Source of the DNA: Chakrabartyella piscis
GTDB taxonomy: Bacteria > Bacillota > Clostridia > Lachnospirales > Anaerotignaceae
Length of the DNA: 64,000 nucleotides
Assembly: GCA_030067835.1 (NCBI GenBank)
Contig: CP092441.1
Coordinates: 1,550,001 to 1,614,000 of the forward strand
Reading direction: 5' to 3'
This document shows positions 56,285 to 64,000 of this stretch, one piece after another. The translations under genes and the position numbers were made by a program. Each line of letters starts with the position of its first letter. The first letter of the stretch is position 1. The notes beneath the pieces were generated by a model. That model did no database searches. It saw nothing but the letters and a program-made list of their open reading frames with translations, and was not told where the DNA came from.

Positions 56285-57874
56285 ATGAGTAAAGTTACGC
56301 AACAAGAACGTAATGGTTTGTTTGAGTTGACTCCTCAAGCAACAGAAGCGTTGAAATCTTCAGCTTATTACAACGAAGATTTGGCACCAACCTCAGTAGA
56401 ACAAAGAAACTGGAACACAACATCTATCTGTAACCTTTGGATTGGGATGTCCATCTGTATTCCATCCTTGTCCCTTGCATCTGCATTGGTATCCTTGGGG
56501 ATTTCTCCATTGCTTGCAATCATCAACGTAATCTTGGGTAACTTGATTGTTTTGATTCCAATTCAATTGAATTCCAAAATTGGTACACAATATGGTATTC
56601 CATTCCCAATCTTTGGTCGTTTGACATTCGGACCAAAAGGTTCTCAAATTCCTACCTTATCCCGTTCCATCGTAGCTTGTGGTTGGACAGCTGTACAAAG
56701 CTGGGTAGGTGGTGGCGCTGTAGCTGCTTTGCTCGGTGTGGCAATTTCTATGTTTGCTGACCAAAACTATACAATGGCTTTGCCTGGTAATGATAGCGTA
56801 GTTGTTGGTCAATTGATTGGTTTCTTCATCTTTATGATCTTCATCTTCTTTGTAGCTTACAAAGGTATGGATCAAATCAAATGGGTACAAAACATTGGTG
56901 GTCCTATCCTTGTTATCGTTATGGTTGCTTTGTTCGCATGGTGTCTTTCTACACTTGCTTCTTGCGGTCAATCTCTTGGTACTGTATTGTCTGCTGGCAA
57001 TGACGAAGCTCTTCTTGCAGCTGGTGGTGGTTTCACATACCTCTACTTGGCTGGTTTGACAGGTAATATCGCATTCTGGGCTACAATGGCATTGTCCATT
57101 CCTGACTTCTCCAGATATGCAAAAAGCCAAAAAGACCAATTCATGGGTCAAATGCTTGGTATGCCTGCTCCAATGGCACTTTGTGCTTTCGTTGGTGCTG
57201 TATTTGCACAAACATCTAAATTCGCTTATGGCGAAACAATGTTCGACCCTACTGGTGTATTCTACTATGTAGACAACAAACTTTTGGTAGTTATCGCTTC
57301 CATCGGTGTTATCATGGCTACTGTAACAACTTGTGTTGCTGCTAACGTTGTTGCTCCTGCAAATGGTTTCTCCAATATTGCTCCATCCAAAATTTCCTAC
57401 AAAAAAGGCGTTGTTATCACTTGTTTGGTAGCTACATTCGTAACACAACCTTGGTGGATCTATGGTTCAGGCGCAGCTTACATCTTCACATGGTTGAACA
57501 ACTATGGAACAATCTTGGCTCCAATCGCTGCTATCTTGGTAGCTGACTACTTGGTAGTGAAAAAACAACGTATCGACGTTGCTGGCTTGTACGAAGGTGC
57601 TGGCGGTAGATATTGGTATGACAATGGTTGGAACAAAAATGCGTTCATCGCTTGGGTTGTTTCCTTCATCATTCCTTTGTTGGGTAACACAATGTTCCTT
57701 TACAACCCAGCAGTAAGTGCTTCTCCAAACTTTATCCAATGGCTTGCTGCTAATGGTTACATCGTTTCCTTCGCACTTGGTTACTTCGTATACATCGCTT
57801 TGATGAAAAAAGAAATCGGCAGAACTGGTTACGGTTTCGTGGAAGAAGCAGAATACAACGAAATTACTGGCTAA
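56285..57874 (+). CDS. NCS1 family nucleobase/allantoin/hydantoin permease
   Basis: 529 residues from the ATG at 56285, after TTAGGAGGG. About 12 membrane helices. It opens with a hydrophilic segment and LAPTSVEQRNWNTTSICNLWIGM, the NCS1 signature, and has NWG-like and GSQIPTLSRSIVACGWTAVQSW segments near residue 125. NCS1 carriers import uracil, cytosine, allantoin, thiamine or hydantoins with cations. Flanked by dihydropyrimidinase and ureidopropionase-like genes, a pyrimidine, dihydropyrimidine or hydantoin is the likely cargo. Many C-ending codons suggest strong expression. Confidence 0.92.
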   Translation: MSKVTQQERNGLFELTPQATEALKSSAYYNEDLAPTSVEQRNWNTTSICNLWIGMSICIPSLSLASALVSLGISPLLAIINVILGNLIVLIPIQLNSKIGTQYGIPFPIFGRLTFGPKGSQIPTLSRSIVACGWTAVQSWVGGGAVAALLGVAISMFADQNYTMALPGNDSVVVGQLIGFFIFMIFIFFVAYKGMDQIKWVQNIGGPILVIVMVALFAWCLSTLASCGQSLGTVLSAGNDEALLAAGGGFTYLYLAGLTGNIAFWATMALSIPDFSRYAKSQKDQFMGQMLGMPAPMALCAFVGAVFAQTSKFAYGETMFDPTGVFYYVDNKLLVVIASIGVIMATVTTCVAANVVAPANGFSNIAPSKISYKKGVVITCLVATFVTQPWWIYGSGAAYIFTWLNNYGTILAPIAAILVADYLVVKKQRIDVAGLYEGAGGRYWYDNGWNKNAFIAWVVSFIIPLLGNTMFLYNPAVSASPNFIQWLAANGYIVSFALGYFVYIALMKKEIGRTGYGFVEEAEYNEITG

Positions 57875-57926
57875 TTGAATTTACAAATCTGTAAAGGTTT
57901 CAGTTTGAAAAGTTAAAATGAAATAG

Positions 57927-57998
57927 AACTAGGAGAAGATAGTATCTTTTCGCATAAATCTCCACCTAGGCGATGGCGAAGGATACTATCTTTTTGCT
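57927..57998 (+). other. Large imperfect hairpin between permease and amidohydrolase genes
   Basis: AAGATAGTATCTTTTCGC (in a GTAGGGG-like copy) pairs with GCGAAGGATACTATCTTT, with one bulge, around a loop of about 22 bases, then TTTTTG. It may act as a leaky terminator that reduces amidohydrolase expression relative to the permease. Confidence 0.5.
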
Positions 57999-58039
57999 AA
58001 AATACAAATAATTTTCAATATAATAAAGGAGCGAATAAT

Positions 58040-59302
58040 ATGTATAAAGCAGATTTGGCAAGAATGAGTGAAAAAATCCATACCTTTGCAACCTTTGGCG
58101 ATGCAGGTCATGGCGGTATCACAAGATACTCTTTGTCTCCAGAAGCACAACAAGCAAGAGCATACTTCCAAAAAAGAATGGAATCAATTGGTGCTACAAT
58201 TGAAACTGATGACTTTGCATGTATGTATGCAACCATTCCTGGTTCTGATCCAGATGCAAAACGCATTGTAATGGCATCTCACTGTGACTCCGTTAAAAAC
58301 GGTGGTAACTACGATGGTATCTTGGGTGTTATTGGGGCTATGGAAGTTTTGGAAGCAGTTGTTGCTGATGGTATCCCTCACAAACATCCTTTGACAGCTA
58401 TGATCTGGACAAATGAAGAAGGTTCCTTGTATCCTCCTGCTTTGTTGGGTTCTGGTGCTATCTGTAATCCATATTTGCCAGAAGCAATTGGCAAAAACTT
58501 TAAAGAAGAAGATATGTTGGCATCCAAAAGCGTTTTGGACAAAACAACTACTTTTGCAGAAGCTTTGGAAGCTAGTGGCTACAAAGGTGCTAGAGAAAAC
58601 AGAATCAACCCTGATCAATACAAAGCTATGTTTGAAATTCATATTGAACAAGGTCCTATCTTGGAAGAAGCTGGATTGGATGTTGGTGTAGTTTCCTGTG
58701 TACTTGGTATGTTCAATGTTCGTGTAAGATTCTATGGTCAAGCTGCTCATGCTGGTACATTCCCAATGGCTTATCGTCAAGATGCTCTTTATGCTGCATC
58801 CAAAGCTTTGATTTATTTGCATGATGAAATCGACAAATTGGATAGACCTGAATTGGTTTACACAACTGGTGAAGTTTCCATTCATCCATGTGTACATACA
58901 GTAATCCCTGATTATGTAGATTTCTCTTTGGACGTACGTCACGAAGATCCAGAACTTTTGGCAGAAGTACTCAAAATTGTAAATAGCTTAGCTGATCAAG
59001 AATGGGCTAAATGTCGTTGTGAAATTGCTCCACAATGGAACAGAGACACAGTTTACTTCGACAAAACTTTGGTTGGATATGTAAAAGAAGCTGCTGAAGA
59101 ATTGGGTTGCAAACACCAATACATCAACAGTGGTGCTGGTCATGATGCACAATTCGCTGCATATATGTTGCCAACAACAATGATCTTTGCTTCCTCTGAA
59201 AAAGGTTTGTCCCACTGTGAACCAGAACATACTTCTGATGAAACATGTACAGAAGCTGTTAGTGTTATGTTGAACGCAGTTTTGAAATGTGACGCTGAAT
59301 AA
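58040..59302 (+). CDS. M20 family carbamoyl-amidohydrolase (beta-ureidopropionase-like)
   Basis: 420 residues, AAAGGAGCG before the ATG. A metal-dependent hydrolase of the AmaB / allantoate amidohydrolase / beta-ureidopropionase group: SHCDSVKNGGNYDG near residue 80 (metal-binding His and Asp), WTNEEGS near 117, HIEQGPILEE near 198 and the C-terminal histidine in SHCEPEHTSDE near 395. Expected reaction: N-carbamoyl-beta-alanine to beta-alanine, CO2 and ammonia. Substrate choice rests on the neighbouring dihydropyrimidinase and on the beta-alanine genes upstream. Confidence 0.9.
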   Translation: MYKADLARMSEKIHTFATFGDAGHGGITRYSLSPEAQQARAYFQKRMESIGATIETDDFACMYATIPGSDPDAKRIVMASHCDSVKNGGNYDGILGVIGAMEVLEAVVADGIPHKHPLTAMIWTNEEGSLYPPALLGSGAICNPYLPEAIGKNFKEEDMLASKSVLDKTTTFAEALEASGYKGARENRINPDQYKAMFEIHIEQGPILEEAGLDVGVVSCVLGMFNVRVRFYGQAAHAGTFPMAYRQDALYAASKALIYLHDEIDKLDRPELVYTTGEVSIHPCVHTVIPDYVDFSLDVRHEDPELLAEVLKIVNSLADQEWAKCRCEIAPQWNRDTVYFDKTLVGYVKEAAEELGCKHQYINSGAGHDAQFAAYMLPTTMIFASSEKGLSHCEPEHTSDETCTEAVSVMLNAVLKCDAE

Positions 59303-59317
59303 GAATTTAATATTTTT

Positions 59318-59348
59318 AGGGGTGGATTTTGTGTCCACCCTTATTTTT
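59318..59348 (+). terminator. Terminator of the dihydropyrimidinase operon
   Basis: AGGGGTGGA pairs with TCCACCCTT and is followed by ATTTTTA. Confidence 0.75.
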
Positions 59349-59448
59349 ATGTTCTATTATTACAATTTTGCTAAGAAATAAAAGGTTCCATTTCCAAATT
59401 CAAAAAAAGCTGGTATACTAGCTCATAGAAAGAATTTGGAGGATGATT

Positions 59449-60261
59449 ATGAAACGTAATTTTAAAATATTGGTTATTGGTTGTTTGATTTGTTTGTTGG
59501 GTGTTGTATTGGGCATCAAAACACAGATTTTGGATGAAGATATGGCAATATTCCATATGTTTGGATTTGAAGAAGAAGTGGAAATAGACCCCATTATCAT
59601 TGTGTTGGACAGTGGTCATAGTCGTGTGGATGGTGGAGCAGTTGGAATTGTCAATGAAGAATGGATTACAGAAGAAACAACAGAAAACTTGCGTGAACTT
59701 TTGGAAGCAGATGAACGTTTTGCGGTGGTTTTGACCCATACATACGATACATATGTAAGCATCACAGAACGTAGAGAGCGTGCAGAAGCTGCAAATGCAG
59801 ATTTGTTTATTAGTATACACTGCAATGCAAATGAGCAGAGTGCAGATATCAGTGGCTTTGAGGTGTATCCACAATTGCCAGAAAATCCTATGTGGTCAGA
59901 AAGTTATTATTTTGCAAATATGATTGTAGATGGTTTTTTGGAAGCTGGACATACACCTAGAAAAGAAAGTGGCATTTTTTATGTGCATTACGAAGAAAAC
60001 AGCGATGGTACCAGTACAAAATATACCTTGACAGAAGCAGAAGAAGATTTATATGATTTTACAGGTGAAACACTTGGGGTTTTGAAAAGTGAACAATTCC
60101 CATCTATTTTGATTGAACAAGGGTATGTTACTTGTCCAAATGATGTGGAAAATTGGATGAGTACAGAAGGTTGCCAAAAAGCAGCTGAATTGTATTACAA
60201 TGCCATATGCCAGTATTTTGAAGAAAAAGCAGCTGAACTGGAAGAGATAGAAGCAGTGTAA
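59449..60261 (+). CDS. Exported N-acetylmuramoyl-L-alanine amidase
   Basis: 270 residues from the ATG at 59449, six bases after GGAGG; an ATG at 59443 touches the site. A membrane anchor or signal (about residues 5-22) precedes the amidase_3 domain: VLDSGHSRVDGG near 50 with the first zinc histidine, SIHCNANE near 124 with the second, and LIEQGYVTCPNDVENW near 223 with the catalytic glutamate. It cleaves the muramoyl-alanine bond of peptidoglycan outside the membrane. It differs from the amidase at 6697, which lacks the first motif and a signal. Confidence 0.9.
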   Translation: MKRNFKILVIGCLICLLGVVLGIKTQILDEDMAIFHMFGFEEEVEIDPIIIVLDSGHSRVDGGAVGIVNEEWITEETTENLRELLEADERFAVVLTHTYDTYVSITERRERAEAANADLFISIHCNANEQSADISGFEVYPQLPENPMWSESYYFANMIVDGFLEAGHTPRKESGIFYVHYEENSDGTSTKYTLTEAEEDLYDFTGETLGVLKSEQFPSILIEQGYVTCPNDVENWMSTEGCQKAAELYYNAICQYFEEKAAELEEIEAV

Positions 60262-60282
60262 TTATGGAATAGGGGTGTAGAT

Positions 60283-60567
60283 TTGAACTATTTGGGGTGT
60301 ATTGTGGGGCTTGCTACATTTTTGATCATTGGAATGTTTCATCCAATTGTCATCAAAACAGAATATTATATCGGTAAGAAAGCTTGGCCAGTTTTTTTGA
60401 TAGTAGGAGTGGTGTTCATCATCGGTTCATGGTTTGTTACATCTATTTCCATAAGTACAATTTTAGGGGTTTTGGGATTTACTTGTTTTTGGAGCATCAA
60501 AGAGTTAAAAGAACAAGAAGAGCGTGTTGCAAAGGGTTGGTTTCCTAAAAATCCAAATAAAGAATGA
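60283..60567 (+). CDS. DUF4491 family membrane protein
   Basis: 94 residues from a TTG at 60283 with AGGGGTG upstream. Two or three hydrophobic helices (CIVGLATFLIIGMFHP, FLIVGVVFIIGSWFV and ILGVLGFTCFW), a YYIGKKAWP segment and a C-terminal KGWFPKNP tail, all features of the small DUF4491 family. The function is unknown. It follows the amidase gene by 21 bp. Confidence 0.8.
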   Translation: MNYLGCIVGLATFLIIGMFHPIVIKTEYYIGKKAWPVFLIVGVVFIIGSWFVTSISISTILGVLGFTCFWSIKELKEQEERVAKGWFPKNPNKE

Positions 60568-60603
60568 GTATTTGATATATATTCAAGATATTTTTTGCAA
60601 AGA

Positions 60604-60630
60604 AAAAGGTGGCATCTACCACCTTTTTTT
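60604..60630. terminator. Bidirectional terminator
   Basis: AAGGTGG pairs with CCACCTT around a short loop, with A and T tracts on either side, between convergent genes. Confidence 0.85.
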
Positions 60631-60636
60631 CGTACA

Positions 60637-61044
60637 TCAATCATTTAATAAATATTCTTCCACAATGCGTGCAGCATCTTCCATGCAACCATCACAAGTA
60701 CGCAACATAATACCAGTGCCAACGCCTTTGAGTTCACGACATTCAGTAGACTGATTTTTTTCTTTGAATGCATTTAGCATATTGGTGGCAATTTTATAAC
60801 AGACAGCTTTGCTTTTTGGCTTGTCCAAATTCACATCAGATAATTTCAAACCTACCAAATACGTCATGGCAGAAACAGCACCACAAGTGGTCATAGCACC
60901 CATTCCACGACCAAAAGCTTCCATAGCACGAAAGGCTTCTGCTTCGCCAACATGGTACAAATCTGCATAAGCACAGGCAACTGCTTGGGCACAGTTATAT
61001 CCTTTGTCATGATTCACTAAAACTTGATCAACTCTATCGTTCAT
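60637..61044 (-). CDS. C_GCAxxG_C_C family redox-type protein
   Basis: 135 residues from the ATG at 61044, after AAAGGAGG. It shows the family's cysteine signature: CAQAVACAYAD near residue 18, TTCGAVSAMTYLVG near 53, and CRELKGVGTG...RTCDGCMEDAARIVEE near the end. Members may be redox-active or metal-binding and are common in anaerobes; no reaction is known. The gene adjoins rpsT on the same strand with a terminator between. Confidence 0.9.
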   Translation of the reverse strand: MNDRVDQVLVNHDKGYNCAQAVACAYADLYHVGEAEAFRAMEAFGRGMGAMTTCGAVSAMTYLVGLKLSDVNLDKPKSKAVCYKIATNMLNAFKEKNQSTECRELKGVGTGIMLRTCDGCMEDAARIVEEYLLND

Positions 61045-61076
61045 AATAGTTCCTCCTTTTGAAATGATTGAAATAG

Positions 61077-61107
61077 AAAAAAAGGACACTCCAATAGAGT
61101 ATCCTTT
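61077..61107 (-). terminator. Terminator of rpsT
   Basis: On the minus strand AAAGGATACTC pairs with GAGTGTCCTTT, followed by T residues. Confidence 0.8.
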
Positions 61108-61117
61108 GATGTTTCAA

Positions 61118-61378
61118 TTACAAGCTGTTTACCAATCTTGTCAATGTAGATTTTTTTCTAGCTACAGCGTTTTTGTGGTAAATGCCTTTCATGTATGCTC
61201 TATCGATAGCAGAGATTGCATTTTTCAAAGCTACAGCAGCAACTTCTTTGTCACCAGCATTTACAGCAACGATAACTTTTTTGATGGAAGTTTTTACAGC
61301 AGATTTGATCATTTTGTTTCTCAATGTTTTTTTGTTGATTACTTTAATTCTTTTCTTAGCAGATTTGATATTTGCCAT
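61118..61378 (-). CDS. rpsT: 30S ribosomal protein S20
   Basis: 86 residues, lysine-rich and helical, opening [22 protein letters not shown] and ending [11 protein letters not shown]: the typical S20. It binds 16S rRNA early in subunit assembly. AGGAGG precedes the ATG. It is divergent from gpr, as in many clostridial genomes. Confidence 0.97.
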   Translation of the reverse strand: MANIKSAKKRIKVINKKTLRNKMIKSAVKTSIKKVIVAVNAGDKEVAAVALKNAISAIDRAYMKGIYHKNAVARKKSTLTRLVNSL

Positions 61379-61624
61379 TTTTTTGTCCTCCTAAAGGTTC
61401 TACAGTTTCAGTGATTTTCGATATTTCTTGAATATCGCTTTTTCTACTACATATCAACCACTTTTCCAAACGTATGAAGCTGTTTGAGTGAGAGTGCTTT
61501 CACAAAAGAACTCCGTGGTTAATTCAACAAAATATATTTTACATGATGAAAGGGAATAAGTCAATGAATATATTCGAATTCTATGGAAAAAATATAAGAA
61601 ATCTCATTTGGAGGGTAAAAAACC

Positions 61625-62626
61625 ATGAAAAATACAAAAAATATTCAAAAATCAATCATAAAATCCGATCTTGCAATTGAAGCTGCTGAAATTGCAAATG
61701 AATCCATTGACGAAAATTCGCACCTAGAAGGCATCACCATTACAGAAAAAGAAGGTTCTGATTTTTTACTAACCCATGTACGAGTAGAAAATAAAACGGG
61801 TAGCATTGCAGTAGGAAAACCCATTGGAACTTATATTACCATAGAATCCCCATTTTTGAAAGACAATGATTTGGAACATCAAGAAAAAATGATTGGAATT
61901 TTGGCATCTGAATTGCAAGCCCTATCCAAAGTCAAAGAAAATGACAAAGTGCTTGTGGTTGGTCTGGGCAATTGGAACATTACACCAGATGCACTTGGAC
62001 CACAGGTGATTTCTAAAGTGTTTGTAACACGTCATTTGGAAGGTTGTTTGCCAGAAGAAGTAGAAGGAAAGCTTTGTTCTGTTGCAGCAATGAGCACTGG
62101 AGTTATGGGCATCACAGGGATTGAATCAGGTGAAATCATCAAAGGATTGGTGGAACGCATACACCCATCATTTGTCATTGCAGTGGATGCTTTGGCTGCC
62201 AGACGTGCCAGTAGAATCAATGCAACCATTCAAATGTCAGATACCGGTGTTGCACCAGGAGCAGGTGTTGGCAATCCTAGAATGGTACTCAACGAAGAAA
62301 GTCTTGGTGTACCTGTCATTGCCATTGGTGTACCAACAGTTGTAGATGCCGCTACACTGGTCAATGATACCATGAGCAAAATATTAGAAGAAATGATTGC
62401 GCAAACAGATGAAGGGTCTGAATTCTACCAAACATTAATCAATTTAGAAGAAGTGGAGCGTTATCAAATGATTTCTGAATTGTTGGATCCATACACAGAA
62501 AATATGTTTGTGACACCAAAGGAAGTGGATTCTGTCATTGAGCGTTTGTCTTATATCATTGCAAATGGCATCAATATAGGTTTGCACAAAGGGATTACAA
62601 TGGAAGATATTGGCAGATTGTCTTAA
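61625..62626 (+). CDS. gpr: Spore germination protease GPR
   Basis: 333 residues, TTTGGAGGG before the ATG. The GPR (A25) family degrades small acid-soluble spore proteins during germination; the enzyme is made as a zymogen. Family segments: VVGLGNWNITPDALGP near residue 115, SVAAMSTGVMGITGIES near 157, and DALAARRASRIN near 188 with the catalytic aspartate. It shows that the organism forms endospores. The short N-terminal prosegment seems present. Confidence 0.96.
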   Translation: MKNTKNIQKSIIKSDLAIEAAEIANESIDENSHLEGITITEKEGSDFLLTHVRVENKTGSIAVGKPIGTYITIESPFLKDNDLEHQEKMIGILASELQALSKVKENDKVLVVGLGNWNITPDALGPQVISKVFVTRHLEGCLPEEVEGKLCSVAAMSTGVMGITGIESGEIIKGLVERIHPSFVIAVDALAARRASRINATIQMSDTGVAPGAGVGNPRMVLNEESLGVPVIAIGVPTVVDAATLVNDTMSKILEEMIAQTDEGSEFYQTLINLEEVERYQMISELLDPYTENMFVTPKEVDSVIERLSYIIANGINIGLHKGITMEDIGRLS

Positions 62627-62662
62627 TTATGTAAGGACACAGCTTTCACTATGCCCCAAAAA

Positions 62663-63640
62663 TCAGTTGCAACCACAGTCATTGCAGCCACAATTGCAAT
62701 TGCAACTACATCCACAACTATGATCGTGACTACAACCACAGTCATGATGAGATGTTACTTGACAATTTGGAGAACCATATGTTGTGCCATATCCACAACA
62801 GGAACGTGGTTCTGTAACAGGAGAAAATGCATCCAATGGAAATGCCAATGAATCGAAGTTTGCACAAGGATCACAAGCGTTTCCAATGGAGGTACATGTT
62901 TCTGGAACACATCTACCAAGAGATTCTACAATCATATTGACGGTTCTAAACATTTTCACGATGGTAAACAAGCCAATGGTTACATTGACAGCAACAGGTG
63001 CACCCATTGTCACATCGCCAGCGTTTGTGCCACAACAACAAGAATTGCAGCCACAACCATAACTTGCACAAGGGTATTTCAAATCTGCACCCAATGCAAT
63101 GGCTTTGCCTTCTGCGATGACATAAGGGCCACCACTGGTATTGCCACCAAGTGGATACAGGTCATTTGTTGTTGTCACATTGGATTCTGTATCACCAAAC
63201 AAGGTAACACGAAGAATATAGGCATTGGTAGCATCGATACAGCCGATGATACAGCCATCAGCACGTCTAAATTCAAGGGTGTAATCAAAAACATATTTCA
63301 ATTCCACATCCCAACAGCCATCTTGCAATGTGTTTTCTGTTTTACGCAAAATTTCAATTCTGCTGAGTTTCAAGTGTTTCATGGTCACATCAGATGCATT
63401 ACAAGGTGGTACAATGATATCACCTTCACAAAGCATTTCGTTACAATTGGGTAGTGCATTGCTTGCAGCCCTTGCAGGCCCCAAAATATCACTGGTCAAA
63501 CATTTTTGGATACGACATTGATCAAAAATCTTTTGGGCAATGATACATACTTCGCCACTACCATTGTTTGTTTCTTCATTGGAACAACAGCAGTTTCTTG
63601 CACAAAGGTCATTTCTGACATCAAATTCAAAAGCTCCCAT
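62663..63640 (-). CDS. Cysteine-rich protein with CxC tail, possible spore surface protein
   Basis: 325 residues with AAAGGAGG before the ATG. The N-terminal third has NCCCSNEE and a segment VCIIAQKIFDQCRIQKCL. The middle (about 80-165) is a beta-rich region (LKLSRIEILRK, GCWDVELKYVFDYTLEFRR) resembling the SPOCS/DUF3794 domain of spore-associated proteins. A glycine/valine-rich stretch follows, then a tail of CGC, HDHSCGC and CNCGCNDCGC repeats that could cross-link or bind metal. It is convergent with gpr. A spore coat or exosporium role is plausible but unproven. Confidence 0.7.
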   Translation of the reverse strand: MGAFEFDVRNDLCARNCCCSNEETNNGSGEVCIIAQKIFDQCRIQKCLTSDILGPARAASNALPNCNEMLCEGDIIVPPCNASDVTMKHLKLSRIEILRKTENTLQDGCWDVELKYVFDYTLEFRRADGCIIGCIDATNAYILRVTLFGDTESNVTTTNDLYPLGGNTSGGPYVIAEGKAIALGADLKYPCASYGCGCNSCCCGTNAGDVTMGAPVAVNVTIGLFTIVKMFRTVNMIVESLGRCVPETCTSIGNACDPCANFDSLAFPLDAFSPVTEPRSCCGYGTTYGSPNCQVTSHHDCGCSHDHSCGCSCNCNCGCNDCGCN

Positions 63641-63848
63641 AAAGATTGCCTCCTTTATAAATAAAATATGGTTCTTTATATACTATGAAAGAGGTGCAAA
63701 TGGGTGCTATAAAATAAATGGAATATTTCAGTTCTTTCTTGGAAAATCCTAATTATTTCGTAAAATAGCAAGAAAAATCTCCAAAAGTGGTGAAAGTATG
63801 GTATGATAGATATGTAAAGATATGTTATTGATAAATTGAGGTAATCTT

Positions 63849-64000
63849 ATGAAAATACTAGCAGATATCCATACACATACGGTAGCAAGTGGACATGCGT
63901 ATAGTACATTGGATGAAAATTTGAGATATGCAGCAGAAATTGGCTTAGAAATGATGGCAATGACAGATCATGCGCCAGCTTTGCGGAACACAACCAGTGC
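63849..64000 (+). CDS. PHP-domain phosphoesterase, N-terminal part
   Basis: The start at 63849 follows TTGAGG; the frame is open to the window edge (50 codons). It begins MKILADIHTHTVASGHAYST, with the metal-binding HxH of the PHP family, and MTDHAP near residue 41 supplies the next motif. This resembles YcdX-type phosphatases. The rest is outside the window. Confidence 0.85.
   Translation, partial: MKILADIHTHTVASGHAYSTLDENLRYAAEIGLEMMAMTDHAPALRNTTS

Noticed and set aside
61379..61624. Sigma-G promoter before gpr
   Set aside because: GAATA-like and ATA-rich boxes are present but no convincing pair at the right spacing in such AT-rich sequence.

Overview
The window looks like chromosome from a low-GC, spore-forming anaerobic Firmicute, probably a member of the Clostridia close to Lachnospirales. 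The evidence is the codon bias and AT-rich spacers, strong AGGAGG ribosome sites, a CIRCE-controlled groESL operon, an iron-sulfur serine dehydratase, a spore germination protease and an Etf-linked acyl-CoA dehydrogenase fermentation cluster. I see no phage, transposase, CRISPR array or rRNA. A partial tRNA-Leu lies at the left edge, and a PHP-family gene is cut by the right edge.

Layout. 1-5 kb, mostly minus strand: tRNA-Leu (partial), cyclophilin, an autoregulated MarR/TauE pair, a CPBP membrane protease, several small membrane-anchored proteins and a metallophosphoesterase. 5-10 kb, plus strand: DNA polymerase IV, an amidase, an EF-G paralogue and a zinc-ribbon protein. 10-14 kb: a repeat-rich spacer, a thioredoxin-reductase-like flavoprotein without a recognisable NADPH motif, and groESL. 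14-17 kb: a serine-use block (sdaAB, sdaAA, sstT). 17-38 kb, plus strand: housekeeping genes (DUF402, RadC, a frameshifted flavodoxin-like gene, PspC, trpS, HtrA, a two-component system, acp-rnc, uvrB-uvrA, a double-OB protein with a corrinoid adenosyltransferase-like protein, an ECF S component, mutY, an Eis-like acetyltransferase, a DUF2156 protein). 38-46 kb: GAPDH, a MarR/MATE pair, a cytidylate-kinase-like protein, and metY-metA behind a SAM-I riboswitch. 46-47 kb: three tandem tiny cysteine proteins.

The most interesting region is about 46.8-59.3 kb. One operon encodes an acyl-CoA dehydrogenase, EtfB, EtfA, a family III CoA-transferase, a double-hotdog protein resembling beta-alanyl-CoA ammonia-lyase, and a nitroreductase. 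A second encodes a dihydropyrimidinase, an NCS1 pyrimidine/allantoin-type permease and an M20 ureidopropionase-like amidohydrolase. A MerR/GyrI-type regulator gene lies between them. Each operon is preceded by a promoter with a 19-bp spacer carrying a CCAC/GTGG dyad, the layout used by MerR activators. Read together, the genes can take a dihydropyrimidine to N-carbamoyl-beta-alanine, beta-alanine, beta-alanyl-CoA, acrylyl-CoA and finally propionyl-CoA. This would join reductive pyrimidine breakdown to the acrylate branch of propionate fermentation. The pathway assignment is inference from families and gene order; no dihydropyrimidine dehydrogenase is visible here.

59.4-64 kb: a cell-wall amidase, a DUF4491 protein, a C_GCAxxG_C_C protein, rpsT, gpr and a large cysteine-rich protein that may belong to the spore surface. 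Spacers throughout carry a family of short palindromes with a constant GTAGGG head and a stem whose bases change from copy to copy while pairing is kept.
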